Below, one piece after another: positions 43,528 to 53,500 of a stretch of 64,000 bases of DNA; position 1 is the first letter of the stretch; every line of letters starts with the position of its first letter. A program made the position numbers and the translations under genes. Source of the stretch: Phanerodontia chrysosporium (taxonomy: Eukaryota; Basidiomycota; Agaricomycetes; Polyporales; Phanerochaetaceae); assembly GCA_001910725.1 (NCBI GenBank), contig MJGA01000007.1, positions 868,001 to 932,000 on the forward strand. Direction: 5' to 3'. The notes below the pieces were generated by a model, which worked only from the letters and a program-made list of their open reading frames with translations, did not search any database and was not told the origin of the DNA.

Positions 43528-44342
43528 CTAATCGAGGTTCTTCTCCAAAAACAACCAATCTTCACCCAACTCCTGAATCAGCTCCCTGCAATGCTCAGCG
43601 AAGCGTGGCTTAAGCTCAGCAAAGCTATGTGCGCCTGCCTTCTTCAAATCCCTCGAAATCTTCTTCCACTCCCTCGTGGTGTACTCCTTCGTCTCGACGA
43701 TGGTCTGAAGGTGTTTGCGAATGTTATCGAACCTCTCCTTGAACAAGCCCAAGATGTAGAGCTCGTGTTCAGTCAACCCAACTCGAAAACGCTGCTCGTC
43801 TAGCTTCTGAAAGAACGGACCCAAGTGATTAAGGGCGCCGTTGAACTTTCGTCCGTAGTCGCGCAGCTGATGGACCTGAGTGTTGGTGTGAAAGCGAAGG
43901 TCTTTGGGAATGGGTTTGACTTCGATAGGGGAGTAGGGGGAGGTTCAATACGTTCGATGAGGGGTAGAGGGGGAGGGGCGTTCGCGATGCGATCGAGTAG
44001 GCGGCGCTTGCGCTGTTCGTTGCGATAGTCTTCGAGCTGAAGCTGGTGCTTGAAGTCGTTCAAGTCTGCTTCACGAGCAAGCCTTTCACGACGACCAGGG
44101 ACAGGGGTGTAGGGTGTAGTGCGAGGTTTGTATGCAGGGCGCGGCTTCCCAACGTCTTTGAAGTGGTGAAGGTTCGAGATCTTGATGCGCTCAAGCAAGG
44201 GTTTGCCAGAGCTCTCGTCCTTAGCAAGGACAAAACGGTTCCTAGCAGCTTTAGGCACTAGTAAACACGGGTCAGCCTGTGTACACAAGCCAGAAAACTT
44301 CTCCACACAGGCAAAGCGCAAGGCTTTCCTGCCAGCCAACCC
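43528..44342 (-). pseudogene. Element C ORF1, ATG-less and frameshifted
   Basis: A frame without ATG opens after TGA at 44345-44343 and reads through KPLLERIKISNLHHF, PVPGRRERLAREADLNDF and NEQRKRRLLDRIANAPPP. Near 43934-43950, in a C-rich tract, the coding potential moves to another frame (SPIEVKPIPKDLRFHTNTQ, GPFFQKLDEQRFRVGL, TTREWKKISRDLKKAGAHSF) ending with TAG at 43530-43528, 29 nt before the gag ATG. There is no ATG in any frame on this strand between the predicted mRNA start (44797) and the gag ATG (43498). Its C-terminus aligns with ORF1 of elements A and B. Confidence 0.6.
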
Positions 44343-44635
44343 TCAACGAAGAGAAAGGGGTATTACTGTGGGTTTCCACGCCACACAGCTAAAACTGGTT
44401 GGACAGGGTATTACACCCTTAGTCCAGCACTACAACAGGGGTTACTCGTCCGCAGGCAAAGCCCTCTGAGGTGGGTTACACCACGTTCCCCTGTCTGTAC
44501 CTAAAAAGGTACTATAGTGCCCACTTGCGCCTGTGGATCGGCAGAAAACTGAACAAAGCGCAAAAGCACTTGTTCAAACAAGCCCCCAGAACCCAAAGCA
44601 ATAACCTAGGCCACCAAAGGTGGAGTAGGTTGGCT

Positions 44636-44646
44636 AGCTTCAATCT
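44636..44646 (-). other. Self-primer binding site of element C
   Basis: AGATTGAAGCT on the minus strand, two nucleotides inside the 5' LTR, is the exact complement of AGCTTCAATCT, located 32 nt downstream of the LTR TATA box (mRNA start predicted at 44797). Same layout as elements A and B, 11 nt long as described for Tf1. Confidence 0.7.
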
Positions 44647-44648
44647 TC

Positions 44649-45247
44649 TATCACAAAAATGCGCTGCCCTAGCGCCTATACACCAAACCAACCAGCAATA
44701 CTCACTGGCAAAGGTTTACTTGGACTACAAAGGGTGTAGCCAGGCTTGAAGACGAGGTATAGAGGCTAGAGAGGTGAGATGCGATGAGATTGAAGCTGGG
44801 GAGGCACCCCAGCCCTCAGGGTTTATATACATGTGTACCAGGTCCCCAGGGACCGGTGTTCAGGGTCCTAGCTATCTAATACCTACTACGCTATTGGCTA
44901 GTGCCCTACAGGCATTCCTACATTCTCCTACACGTTCCTAAATGTTCCTACGATGTCCCAGAAACCTCCAGAACGTTCCAGCACTGTCCGGACCTGTCCA
45001 GAGACCTCCAGGACTTTCTAGTCCATTCCGGAGTGTCTCGGCGCTTCCAGACCCTTGCCTGCTTCTAGACCTTCGACCATGTGACCCTGGGATACCGCAC
45101 GTGTGCGCATCACGTGACCGCCGTATCACGTGACCAGCCCCGAGCCTAGGGCTGTCACTCCAGCGCTTCTGCATGTCACAGTTCGGAGTAATCGCTTCTG
45201 TCACCTGCTGCCCCTAACCCTAAGGGTTAAGACGAAAAACTGTGACA
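44649..45247 (-). repeat. Element C 5' LTR
   Basis: 599 bp, TGTCACAG...GTGATA on the minus strand. Three CACGTG boxes at 45098, 45111 and 45127. TATA box TATATAAAC at 44829-44821. A donor-like GTGAGT lies at 44705-44700 in the U5 part. Confidence 0.95.
44821..44829 (-). promoter_or_regulatory. TATA box of element C
   Basis: TATATAAAC on the minus strand, 32 nt upstream of the predicted transcript start AGCTTCAATCT (44797-44787). Confidence 0.7.
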
Positions 45248-45503
45248 TCAGCACCACCTATGAATGCCTTCTTCACTGTCCATGCACATGTGCATCAGCA
45301 TGTTATCGACGTGTCCTTCGGCAGGCTGTCGTCTAGATGGTTCAAGTTATCCAAGTACTGCTGTACTGTTCGCGGCCCTATGGGATGTACACACTTACAA
45401 GGGGTGTATCTTTTTGTTGACGTCGCAGCGCAACGGACAAACGATGGATGGTATAGACTGGGGGACGGACGAGCAGTTGAGAGGGAGCAGTTGCGGTTTG
45501 AAG

Positions 45504-45537
45504 CCCAGTGAAAACCCGTTCCGCGCTGAGCCATTGG
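45504..45537 (+). repeat. 34-bp inverted repeat, left copy
   Basis: CCCAGTGAAAACCCGTTCCG onward, ending ATTGG. It matches the reverse complement of 46871-46904 at 32 of 34 positions. Both copies can be read as related peptides (RNGFSLGFK and RNGFSLGLK), so they may be two pieces of one duplicated gene or ends of a small transposon. Confidence 0.6.
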
Positions 45538-46870
45538 TATGCGCTGGCATCCACCCGGTCTCGAGCCAATATCTGGGAATATGCGGTGATGGAAATATTG
45601 CACAGTTAAGGAACGGAGATAGTCAGGTGTATTGCCTTGTAATATTGCCCAGTAGCTCAGAATATATCGCGCTTTTTGGCTGCCAACCGCTTTGAGACAG
45701 ACATCTTCAGGACCATCTATATCCATCACCATTCATGCAAAGCGTTACAAGATATTCTAGGCTATTTCTATCTGTTCTGAACTACACCCATCCGTCTGCA
45801 TCCATTATTAATCACCTGGAACTACGCTCAACCGTCCCAGTCTGCGCCGTCTCGCCCCTGATCTACTCCTACCCATTCCGGGGAGTCGCAGGAACGCGTC
45901 TTAGCGCAGCTCAAAGCACGTCGGCCGTCGATTGCCATGTCGTGCCGTCTGTACAAGAAACCACTGACCTGTAATTGTCAGCACCTGCATCCGAGTGAAT
46001 ATCGGTCGGGCGCACCTTATTTCGAGCCAACATGGCGGCTGCTACCACGGGTCCTCGAGATATTGATGACCTGAGCAGTGCTGGATCAGTGGTCTGTACA
46101 TGAAAGAGGTGTCGAAGCGAACCTTCTAAACAGTAGTAGCATGGCTGCAGGGTCGGCACTTACCTGGACTTGAGCCGGATCGCTCGCGAAGACCATGCTT
46201 GCTTTGAGTCAACCTCTGCACCGCCTGCATGCTTCTGGACCCATTCGCAGCCAAATATGTTCCTGAGAAATCTTCTGCATGAATTTCTATCTCAGAAATG
46301 TATCAGTAGGACTCACTTTACGGTGTTGGTCACTCCTGGAGCATACAGCTTAAGCAGTCCACACTACGCCGAAGTCGGTACATCTGCATCGCCAGTCTTC
46401 CCAGTCGCCGAGCGCCGGTGGGGACTTCTCTCGCGCGGGAGGCGATGCGGCATAGTTGTCAGGACGCGGCGCGACTTCCGTGGGCGCAGGGGCATGAGGG
46501 GAGGAGAAAAGGGAGCGTTCGCACCCCCGGGCCACGAGGGGACTCTTATATATTGAGAGCATGCTTCTGTCCCGATTTGGTGACATTGCGTGATGTCGGG
46601 CGGACAGAGTGTAGACAGGGCGCGACGATCGGGCGACGCGCTCGGGATCGGTATGGAGGGGCGCGTCGGGTGTCGGGTGGAGCTAGCCATGCTGGGCGCA
46701 ATTCCAACAGCAAATATTGCGCTTCTGGGGGCGTCGCGATGCATCGCGAGGGTGACCGAGGGTGACTTGGTGATGTCAGCATGGCAAGACGGACAGAAAC
46801 CAGGCCTTCCTGGGCGTCTGCCGACCGCCACAGAATGGCTGCCAGTATCTGCAATACACCACGATGGCCT

Positions 46871-46904
46871 CCAATAGCTCACCGCGGAACGGGTTTTCAC
46901 TGGG
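46871..46904 (-). repeat. 34-bp inverted repeat, right copy
   Basis: Inverted partner of 45504-45537, 1.33 kb away. It lies at the start of a short plus frame beginning MASNSSPRNGFSLGLKR at 46864. Confidence 0.6.
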
Positions 46905-47315
46905 TTTGAAGCGCCTGCAGGACTTCACGCGCTCACAGCGAAATCGAACCGTGCGAACGCGGGGGCTCAAAGCGCTCGAAGGCGTCTCCTCACCGTATGC
47001 TCAATTTCGCCACGACATTTCGCCCATCTACAAGCTCTTGTCCACAGCATAACCCTTTCCTGTGTCAGGGTCAAAGTAGGATTGCGCATGGTGAGTGTGC
47101 ATATCCTCGAACGGCTAGGCAGAGGCGCGCACCGTAGACTCATTGGTCATTGACAGCGACTCAAAGTCACCGTCATCTGATCTACCGCTGCCTGCGAGCT
47201 ACCTGGCGCTCCTGAAGCTCGTTGTTGAAGGAGCCTTTGCAACGCTAAACACCACAATTCAGCCCGCACCAAGGGTCCGCTGCCGCTCAGACTTGGGTTC
47301 GGCCTGAGTCCCGCG

Positions 47316-48008
47316 TGTCACGGATGTGACGGTGCTGCCCTATTTTTCGCCGATTTTTGGCTATTTTCCTCGATTAATCCAACGGGCGAGCAGCCCTCGC
47401 GCCGTCTAGAGTCCTAGCCGCCCACGCTCAGCGCCTGGCCACTCAGCGCCAGCGCCCTGATGGCGCATCACCCCCAGACGCCAGCGCATCCCGCTGCGCG
47501 CTCAGACACTGCCCGGATCACCGGTCTGCCTTGCAACCGGTTCCCCGGATCGCCGAGGAGGCACTGTCATCCCTGATGACTCCCCTCGCCGAGACACGCC
47601 GAGCTGATCAGCCTGATGACACAGCCTCGGCCCGACGCAGCCTCGAGACACTGCCAGCTGACACAGCCTCGTGATATAGCCCCTGCACAGCCTCGCCGCG
47701 CAGCCCGCGTCGCAGCCTCGCTGGCTATGCCAAGCACTGCTCATCAGCTTAGGTAATCGTACAGCCTGCCCTAGAGTACTGTAGTATATAAGGGTAGCTC
47801 CCCTCGCTCCTGTCCGTCATCTCGACCTCTTGGTCAATACGGACAGGTAAGCCTCAGTTGTATAGTAGCATAGCATGCTAATGTATCTTGGTCAATACGG
47901 ACAGCTGAGCAAGTTTGTTCGTCGCTGCGTGATTCGCTCCGCCGCGCCTTGTCGTCGACCTCCCCACTTGCCCTCCCTCGTGAAGCATTGAGCCCTAGCT
48001 CCGCGACA
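47316..48008 (+). repeat. Element B 5' LTR
   Basis: 693 bp. TATATAAG at 47785, predicted transcript start ATCTCGACCT at 47819, intron-like segment 47847-47904 (GTAAGC, CTAAT, ACAG) between two 18-nt direct repeats. The primer site AGGTCGAGAT is at 48011-48020. Confidence 0.96.
47847..47904 (+). other. Putative intron in the LTR leader of element B
   Basis: 58 nt with donor GTAAGC, branch-like GCTAATG near 47877 and acceptor ACAG at 47901-47904. The interior differs strongly from element A while the splice signals are kept. The two ATGs at 47875 and 47881, both upstream of ORF1 in the leader, fall inside it and would be removed by splicing. Confidence 0.5.
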
Positions 48009-48010
48009 TT

Positions 48011-48020
48011 AGGTCGAGAT
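48011..48020 (+). other. Self-primer binding site of element B
   Basis: AGGTCGAGAT, two nucleotides inside the 5' LTR, complementary to ATCTCGACCT at 47819-47828. Confidence 0.7.
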
Positions 48021-48118
48021 CTTTTGGGTGCCCTAGGCATTTTTCCCCTACCGCTCCCCCAAACCCCGTTTAAAAAAGTTTATTCCCTCCGTTTAAAGCG
48101 AGTACGTCGTAGTCGAGC

Positions 48119-48850
48119 AGCCTGCTCACTCCGTACACGTTGCTGAAGTCCTTGCTTGCAGTGCCGAAAGACGTCCGGCTCAAGGACCACATCCCTCAGC
48201 GCATCTTCGACCGCCTCCAACGTCGTCGCGAGGCCGGCAACCCCGTCAAGTGGACGGACCGCAAAGTCAAAGCGGTCGTCAAGTACGTGTCCACGCTCCC
48301 CCAACCTCCACCCTCCGTCCCCTCCATCAACTGGACTGCCGTTCGCGAGGCTCGTGAGGCCGAACAACGCGTAAGCAACCGTATCCGCGAGCAGCGCCAA
48401 CGAGAGGCGCAAGAAGCCCAGGCCGCCGTAGCTGCCTCCTCCTCGAAGCTCAGTTTGGCAGAGCGCCTCAGCGCCGCCCCAACGTACGAGCCCATCGCCC
48501 GCAAGCCCGTCGGCATCGACATCCCCAAGTATTCCCCCACCGACCTCGTCGGCATCTTCACGCCTAAGCTCGACGCGACCATCAAGCGTCTCAAGGCCGT
48601 CGAAGAAGTCGACCTCTTCCACCTCGTCAACAGCGACCACGCACGCGGCGTCTGTCAGCTGATCGGGCGCCTCCAACAGATCCGCGCCGAGCTCAGCCGC
48701 CTTGCCCCCACCACCACGTTTAAGGAGTGACATCAATACGAGCTCGGACTAGCTCAAATTGATGACATTTCGTTCATCGGTTTAAGGCGCAACTTCCGCC
48801 GCATCGTGGGAGAATTAGACATCGTGTATCGGGCCGGATATTTCGAGTAG
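48119..48850 (+). pseudogene. Element B ORF1, ATG-less, premature stop
   Basis: Homologue of element A ORF1. TGA at 48728-48730 replaces TGG (Trp of the KEW motif) and removes the conserved C-terminal block. The remaining frame can still be followed to TAG at 48848-48850 (ending AGYFE). An ATG not present in A has appeared at 48762, downstream of the nonsense codon. Confidence 0.6.
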
Positions 48851-49274
48851 TGTATAAAATATATCTCGTATCGCTCTGGATTCCGATTGTTCGAATCGAC
48901 CGCACTTCTTTGCGCGAAATCTCGAGGACCATACAGTTCGCGATTTTCACCTCATCGATCGAGGGGAAGATTGGCAATTCGTTCCCTGTGACGAACAACC
49001 CTGTCCACATCGAGAAAGCGCTCCAGCGGCCCCACAACTCCCGCCGAACACTCGAGAAATCCAATTCGAGCGCTCTCGCTTCGCGCAACGGCTAGAATTC
49101 GCCCGTGCCTCTGCCACTACTCCGAACACTCCCGACCGCAGTCCCCCGGACAGCAGCCACCACTCGTCTCCCGAGACATCGCTCGGCTCTGTCCTCTCCG
49201 ATCACGAACCCGCTCCCTCGCCCCTCGACCTCTCTCGCGCTCACTCAGGAGCCAACACCCCCCGTCCCCCCAAC

Positions 49275-50525
49275 ATGTCAAGCACCCCCGGTGGAGCACC
49301 GCCCGATCCGGCGCCTCCCGACCCCGTTTCCGCTGCGCTCCTGCAAATGGCCCAGGCGATGACGCAGCTCACCAACACGGTCAACACTCTGGCCCAGGCC
49401 ATCGGTAACAACCACACAACGGTCAACGCCACGGTTAACGCGAATAAGGAGCTGCCCTTCGTCGAGAAGCCCGTCCCGTTCAAAGGGAAAGGTTCGGACA
49501 CGGCCCGTCTCTTCCGCGCCGCCTACCGCATCTACGCCGACGGACAGCCGGAGAAATTCGGCAAGCGCGACGTCAACGGTAACCTCCAGCGGGACCCCGA
49601 CTCTGGCAAGATTTTGGTAGATGGTCAGAAGTGGATCGTCGGCGCCCTCTCCTTCATGCAGGACGAGGCGGCTGAATGGGCACGGCAGTACATCGAGCAG
49701 GCGGCAGACGGTGTTCAGATATTCGACGGCTCTCGCGCCACGTTTTGGGAAGCGTTCAAGAACCGGTTCGAGCCCGTCGACGAGAAGGCCGAGGCCCTCA
49801 GCAAGCTGCAGGCGTGCACACAAGGCAATCGTCGGTTCGCGGAGTTCTTTGCGGAGTTCCAAGCCCTCGCCGGTCGCACGAAGCTCACCCCGGAAGACCT
49901 GGCGGCCCGGCTACGGACGAAGTTCAACAAGGACTACCTCGAGCGGATCTCGTACATGGTCAACCCCGCTACCGGCAAAGGCCCCGAGACGTACGACGAG
50001 CTCAAGAACGCTGGCTTTGCCGTCGATCGGTCGAAGGACAAGCTTTCGCAAGACCTCCTGGCGCAGCAGGGCAAGACGTCCTCGTCTCCGGCTAGCTCGT
50101 CGGCGCGCGCCTTCCGCGACCCGAACGCGATGGACATCGACGCCGCAAACATCGACGAGCTGTTTAAGGGTCTCACTGGCACGGATCTCAAGCGCCAGTT
50201 CGACGCTGTCATGAAGGATCGCTGCAAGGTCTGCGGCTCGAAGTCCCACAAGTCCACGGACCCCGTTCACCGCGACTCGGTCTGCAATCACTGCGGTAAG
50301 AAAGGTCACTGGTTCCGCGTCTGTCGTGCTCGTCTCGAGGGCAAGCCAAAAACCGCCCCCGCTACCGCCGCCGTCCGCGCCTCGTCTTCGGATACCTCGT
50401 CTCCGGACTCCTCGTCTCCGGCCTCCTCGTCTTCGGGCAGCTCGTCTGACGACCAAGCCGCCGCGCTCGCCGCCCTCCGTGATCAGCTGGCTCTGATACA
50501 GAAGCAGCTCGGGGGTTTTGCTTAA
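49275..50525 (+). CDS. gag: Element B Gag
   Basis: 416 residues, same length and domains as element A Gag: capsid-like domain, CKVCGSKSHK and the knuckle CNHCGKKGHWFRVC, in which Phe replaces a Ser of element A. 5' third differs from A by many synonymous and some replacement changes. TAA is at 50523-50525. Confidence 0.95.
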   Translation: MSSTPGGAPPDPAPPDPVSAALLQMAQAMTQLTNTVNTLAQAIGNNHTTVNATVNANKELPFVEKPVPFKGKGSDTARLFRAAYRIYADGQPEKFGKRDVNGNLQRDPDSGKILVDGQKWIVGALSFMQDEAAEWARQYIEQAADGVQIFDGSRATFWEAFKNRFEPVDEKAEALSKLQACTQGNRRFAEFFAEFQALAGRTKLTPEDLAARLRTKFNKDYLERISYMVNPATGKGPETYDELKNAGFAVDRSKDKLSQDLLAQQGKTSSSPASSSARAFRDPNAMDIDAANIDELFKGLTGTDLKRQFDAVMKDRCKVCGSKSHKSTDPVHRDSVCNHCGKKGHWFRVCRARLEGKPKTAPATAAVRASSSDTSSPDSSSPASSSSGSSSDDQAAALAALRDQLALIQKQLGGFA

Positions 50526-50589
50526 GGGGCCGGAGTGACGCCGCATCGTCGGTCCCCGTTTCGTCAAGCCCGGATTCAACTCCGGCGCC
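50513..50589 (+). promoter_or_regulatory. -1 frameshift cassette of element B
   Basis: Same as element A: GGGTTTT at 50513-50519, 6-nt spacer, stem 50526-50536 with 50579-50589. Confidence 0.7.
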
Positions 50590-53500
50590 TTCGCTAGAAC
50601 CACAGGACATTTCTGACGTCATCCGCTCATGTACGATATCAGTGTTAGACCCTTTCTCAAACCATTATCGTGTACCTGTAAAGCTCACCGGACTCAATAA
50701 AACTATTCGCACACCCGCAATGATTGACTCCGGTGCGACTTCGCTGTTCATCCACGAGGATTTCTGTAAGCAGCACAAGATCCTCACGGTACCGCTCAAG
50801 AAAGAGATCACACTGTACAACATCGACGGAACTAAGAATGAAGCAGGGTCTATCACACGCCGTGCCAGACTCCAGCTCACTGTGGGTTCTTACACGTTTA
50901 AGGAAGAGTTTCTTGTCACGAACATCGGTCCGGAGGACGTCATCCTCAGACTTCCGTGGCTCAAGAAATGGAATCCGAACATCGACTGGGAAACGGGAGA
51001 TGTCCAGTTTCAGCTCCGCGGCGGAGCTGAGGACACCCCGGTTTTCGGTATCCATCAGATTGACGCCAATCGCTCCGAACGCCGAGAATGGCTTCGGGCA
51101 GGCATTGTTGAGGACACCAAGGACGAAGTCTGGATCCTCGCCGGCTACACTTACTCGCAAGCGATCGCTGTCGAAGCCAATCGCGAGAAGTACGCCAAGA
51201 CGTTCGAAGAGCTGGTTCCCAAAGAGTACCACCGACACAAGAAGGTGTTCTCTGAAGAGGAATCGCACCGCCTTCCGAAGCATCAGCCCTGGGATCACGC
51301 GATAGATCTCGTTCCGGACGCCCCGGCCTCGATCAAATCGAAGGTTTACCCCATGTCCCCGATCGAGAATGAAGAACTACAGCGGTTCATCGACGACGCA
51401 CTCGCCAAGGGCTATATCGTCCCCAGCAAGTCTCCGATCGCCTCCCCTGTATTCTTCATCAAGAAGAAGGACGGCAAGCTCCGGTTCATCCAAGATTACC
51501 GCAAGCTCAACGACATCACCGTGAAGAATCGCTACCCCCTTCCGCTCGCCTCCGACATCATCGGGAAGCTCCAGGGCGCTAAGATCTTCACCAAGTTCGA
51601 CGTCCGTTGGGGCTACAACAACGTCCAGATTAAGGAAGGTGACGAGTGGAAGGCTGCCTTCGTCACCAACCGCGGTCTCTTCGAACCCCGAGTTATGTAC
51701 TTCGGCCTGTGCAACAGCCCTGCCACGTTCCAGGCCCTCATGAATCACATCTTCGCCGACCTCATCGCCGAAAGCAAGGTCGCAGTCTACCTCGACGACA
51801 TCCTCATCTGGTCGAACGATCTCGCTTCGCATCGGAAGATTGTTCACGAAGTCCTGGCACGCCTCGCCAAATACGATCTGTACCTTCGGCCCGAGAAGTG
51901 CGAGTTCGAGCGCTCAGAGATCGAGTATCTTGGGCTCCTCATCAGCGAAGGACAAGTCGGCATGGACCCCGGCAAGGTTAAGGCAGTAGCCGAATGGCCG
52001 ACCCCGAAGAACCTCAAAGACGTACGAGGCTTTGTCGGGTTCGCCAACTTCTATCGCCGTTTCATCAAGGACTTCTCAAAGATCTGCCGCCCGCTGCACG
52101 ATCTAACGAAGAAGGACACTCCGTTTAACTGGGGTCCCGCACAGGCAGAAGCCTTCGAGACGCTCAAGCGCGCTTTCACGACTCAGCCCGTGCTCGCCAT
52201 GTGGAGTATCGATCGGCCAACTCGCGTCGAGACCGATGCTTCTGGCTACGCCACCGGAGGGGTCATAGCCCAACGCAACCCTGAAGACGGTCTCTGGCAT
52301 CCAATCGCGTATCGCTCGCAGACCATGAGCCCCGCCGAGCGGAACTACGAGATCTGGGACCGCGAGATGCTTGCAATCATCGAAGCTCTCAAGGACTGGC
52401 GCCAGTTCCTCGAAGGACTCCCGGAGCCTTTCGAGATCTGGACCGATCATCAGAATCTCCAGTACTGGAAGACTGCGCAGAATCTCACACGGCGACAAGC
52501 CCGGTGGGCCTCCTACCTCGCCGAGTACGACTTCCGCATCATCCACCGCCCCGGCAAGACCCATCTCCTCGCTGATCCGCTCTCCCGGCCCTCCTCGCTG
52601 CATGTCTCCGACGAAGAAGACAATCGCTCGCAGGTAGTGTTGAAGCCAGAGCTGTTTAAGATAGCCGCCACGGCAGCCTTCGCAAACCCCTCCCCTCTCG
52701 AGAAGCGCATTCGCGACTGCTCCGAAAAGGAAAAGGAAGTCGCAGACGCTCTACAGGTTCTCCGGACCAAGGGGCCCCGCAAGCTGCGCAACGGCGTTCT
52801 CGAATGGGAAGAAGACAACGGCCTTCTGTACTACCATGGGAAGGTCTACGTCCCGAACAGTGCCGCGCTGCGCAACGACGTCATCAAGTCTTGCCACGAC
52901 GCGCCGACTGCCGGACACCCTGGGAAACACACCACCCTTGAGTTGGTCTCTCGGTACTATTGGTGGCCGCGCATCTCTGCCGATGTTAGCCGCTACGTGC
53001 TTGGCTGTGATCAATGTCAACGGTACAAGTCCGCCCCGCATCCGAAAGCCACCCTACAGCCCCACGATGTCCCTTCAGGGCCCTGGGAACACGTCGGCGT
53101 GGATCTCATCACGCAGCTCCCACGCGACGCCAAGACCAAGAAGGACTCGATCGCGGTCTACGTGGACCACTACTCGGATCAGTGCCACCTGGTGCCGGTC
53201 GACTCGACGATCACCGCTGCCGGCATGGGCGACGTCCACTACACGGACATCTTCCGCCTTCACGGCCTCCCACGCAAGATCTTCTCTGATCGTGGGCCCC
53301 AGTTTGCAGCCCAGTACATGCGAGCGCTGTACAAGCGCCTCGGCATCGCTACCGGCCTCACCACGGCGTATCACCCCGAAGGCAACGGCAAGGTCGAGCG
53401 CAAGAACCAGGAAGTCGAGAAATTCCCGCGTCTCTTCGTCTCCCAGCGCCAAGACGACTGGGTCGATTGGCTTCCGATGGCCGAGTTCACTCTGAACTCA

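Larger units (their letters stand above)
29451..45247 (-). mobile_element. Ty3/gypsy chromovirus C with dUTPase, split by element A
   Basis: LTRs of 600 and 599 bp (29451-30050 and 44649-45247) are identical apart from one C indel, and the element is flanked by the 5-bp duplication TCAGC (29446-29450, 45248-45252). It lies on the minus strand, so the 5' LTR is the right one. Without the nested element A and one copy of its target duplication it is about 8.1 kb. Order on the minus strand: LTR, self-complementary primer site, ATG-less ORF1, gag, pol (protease, RT, RNase H, integrase, chromodomain, dUTPase), purine tract GGGGGTAA, LTR. It cannot act by itself: ORF1 is frameshifted, gag has a stop before the zinc knuckle, integrase has a stop, and element A interrupts integrase. 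Confidence 0.95.
45253..47310. other. Region between elements C and B, no supported gene
   Basis: Several open frames (45732-45295 minus, 46900-46364 minus, 46864-47052 plus) do not resemble known proteins. The region contains a 34-bp inverted repeat pair (45504-45537 and 46871-46904). A plus frame from about 47231 towards the element B insertion could be the 5' piece of an interrupted gene. Confidence 0.4.

Noticed and set aside
46364..46900. 178-codon minus-strand frame between elements C and B
   Set aside because: The composition is that of random GC-rich sequence, with no motif, splice sites or conservation evidence.
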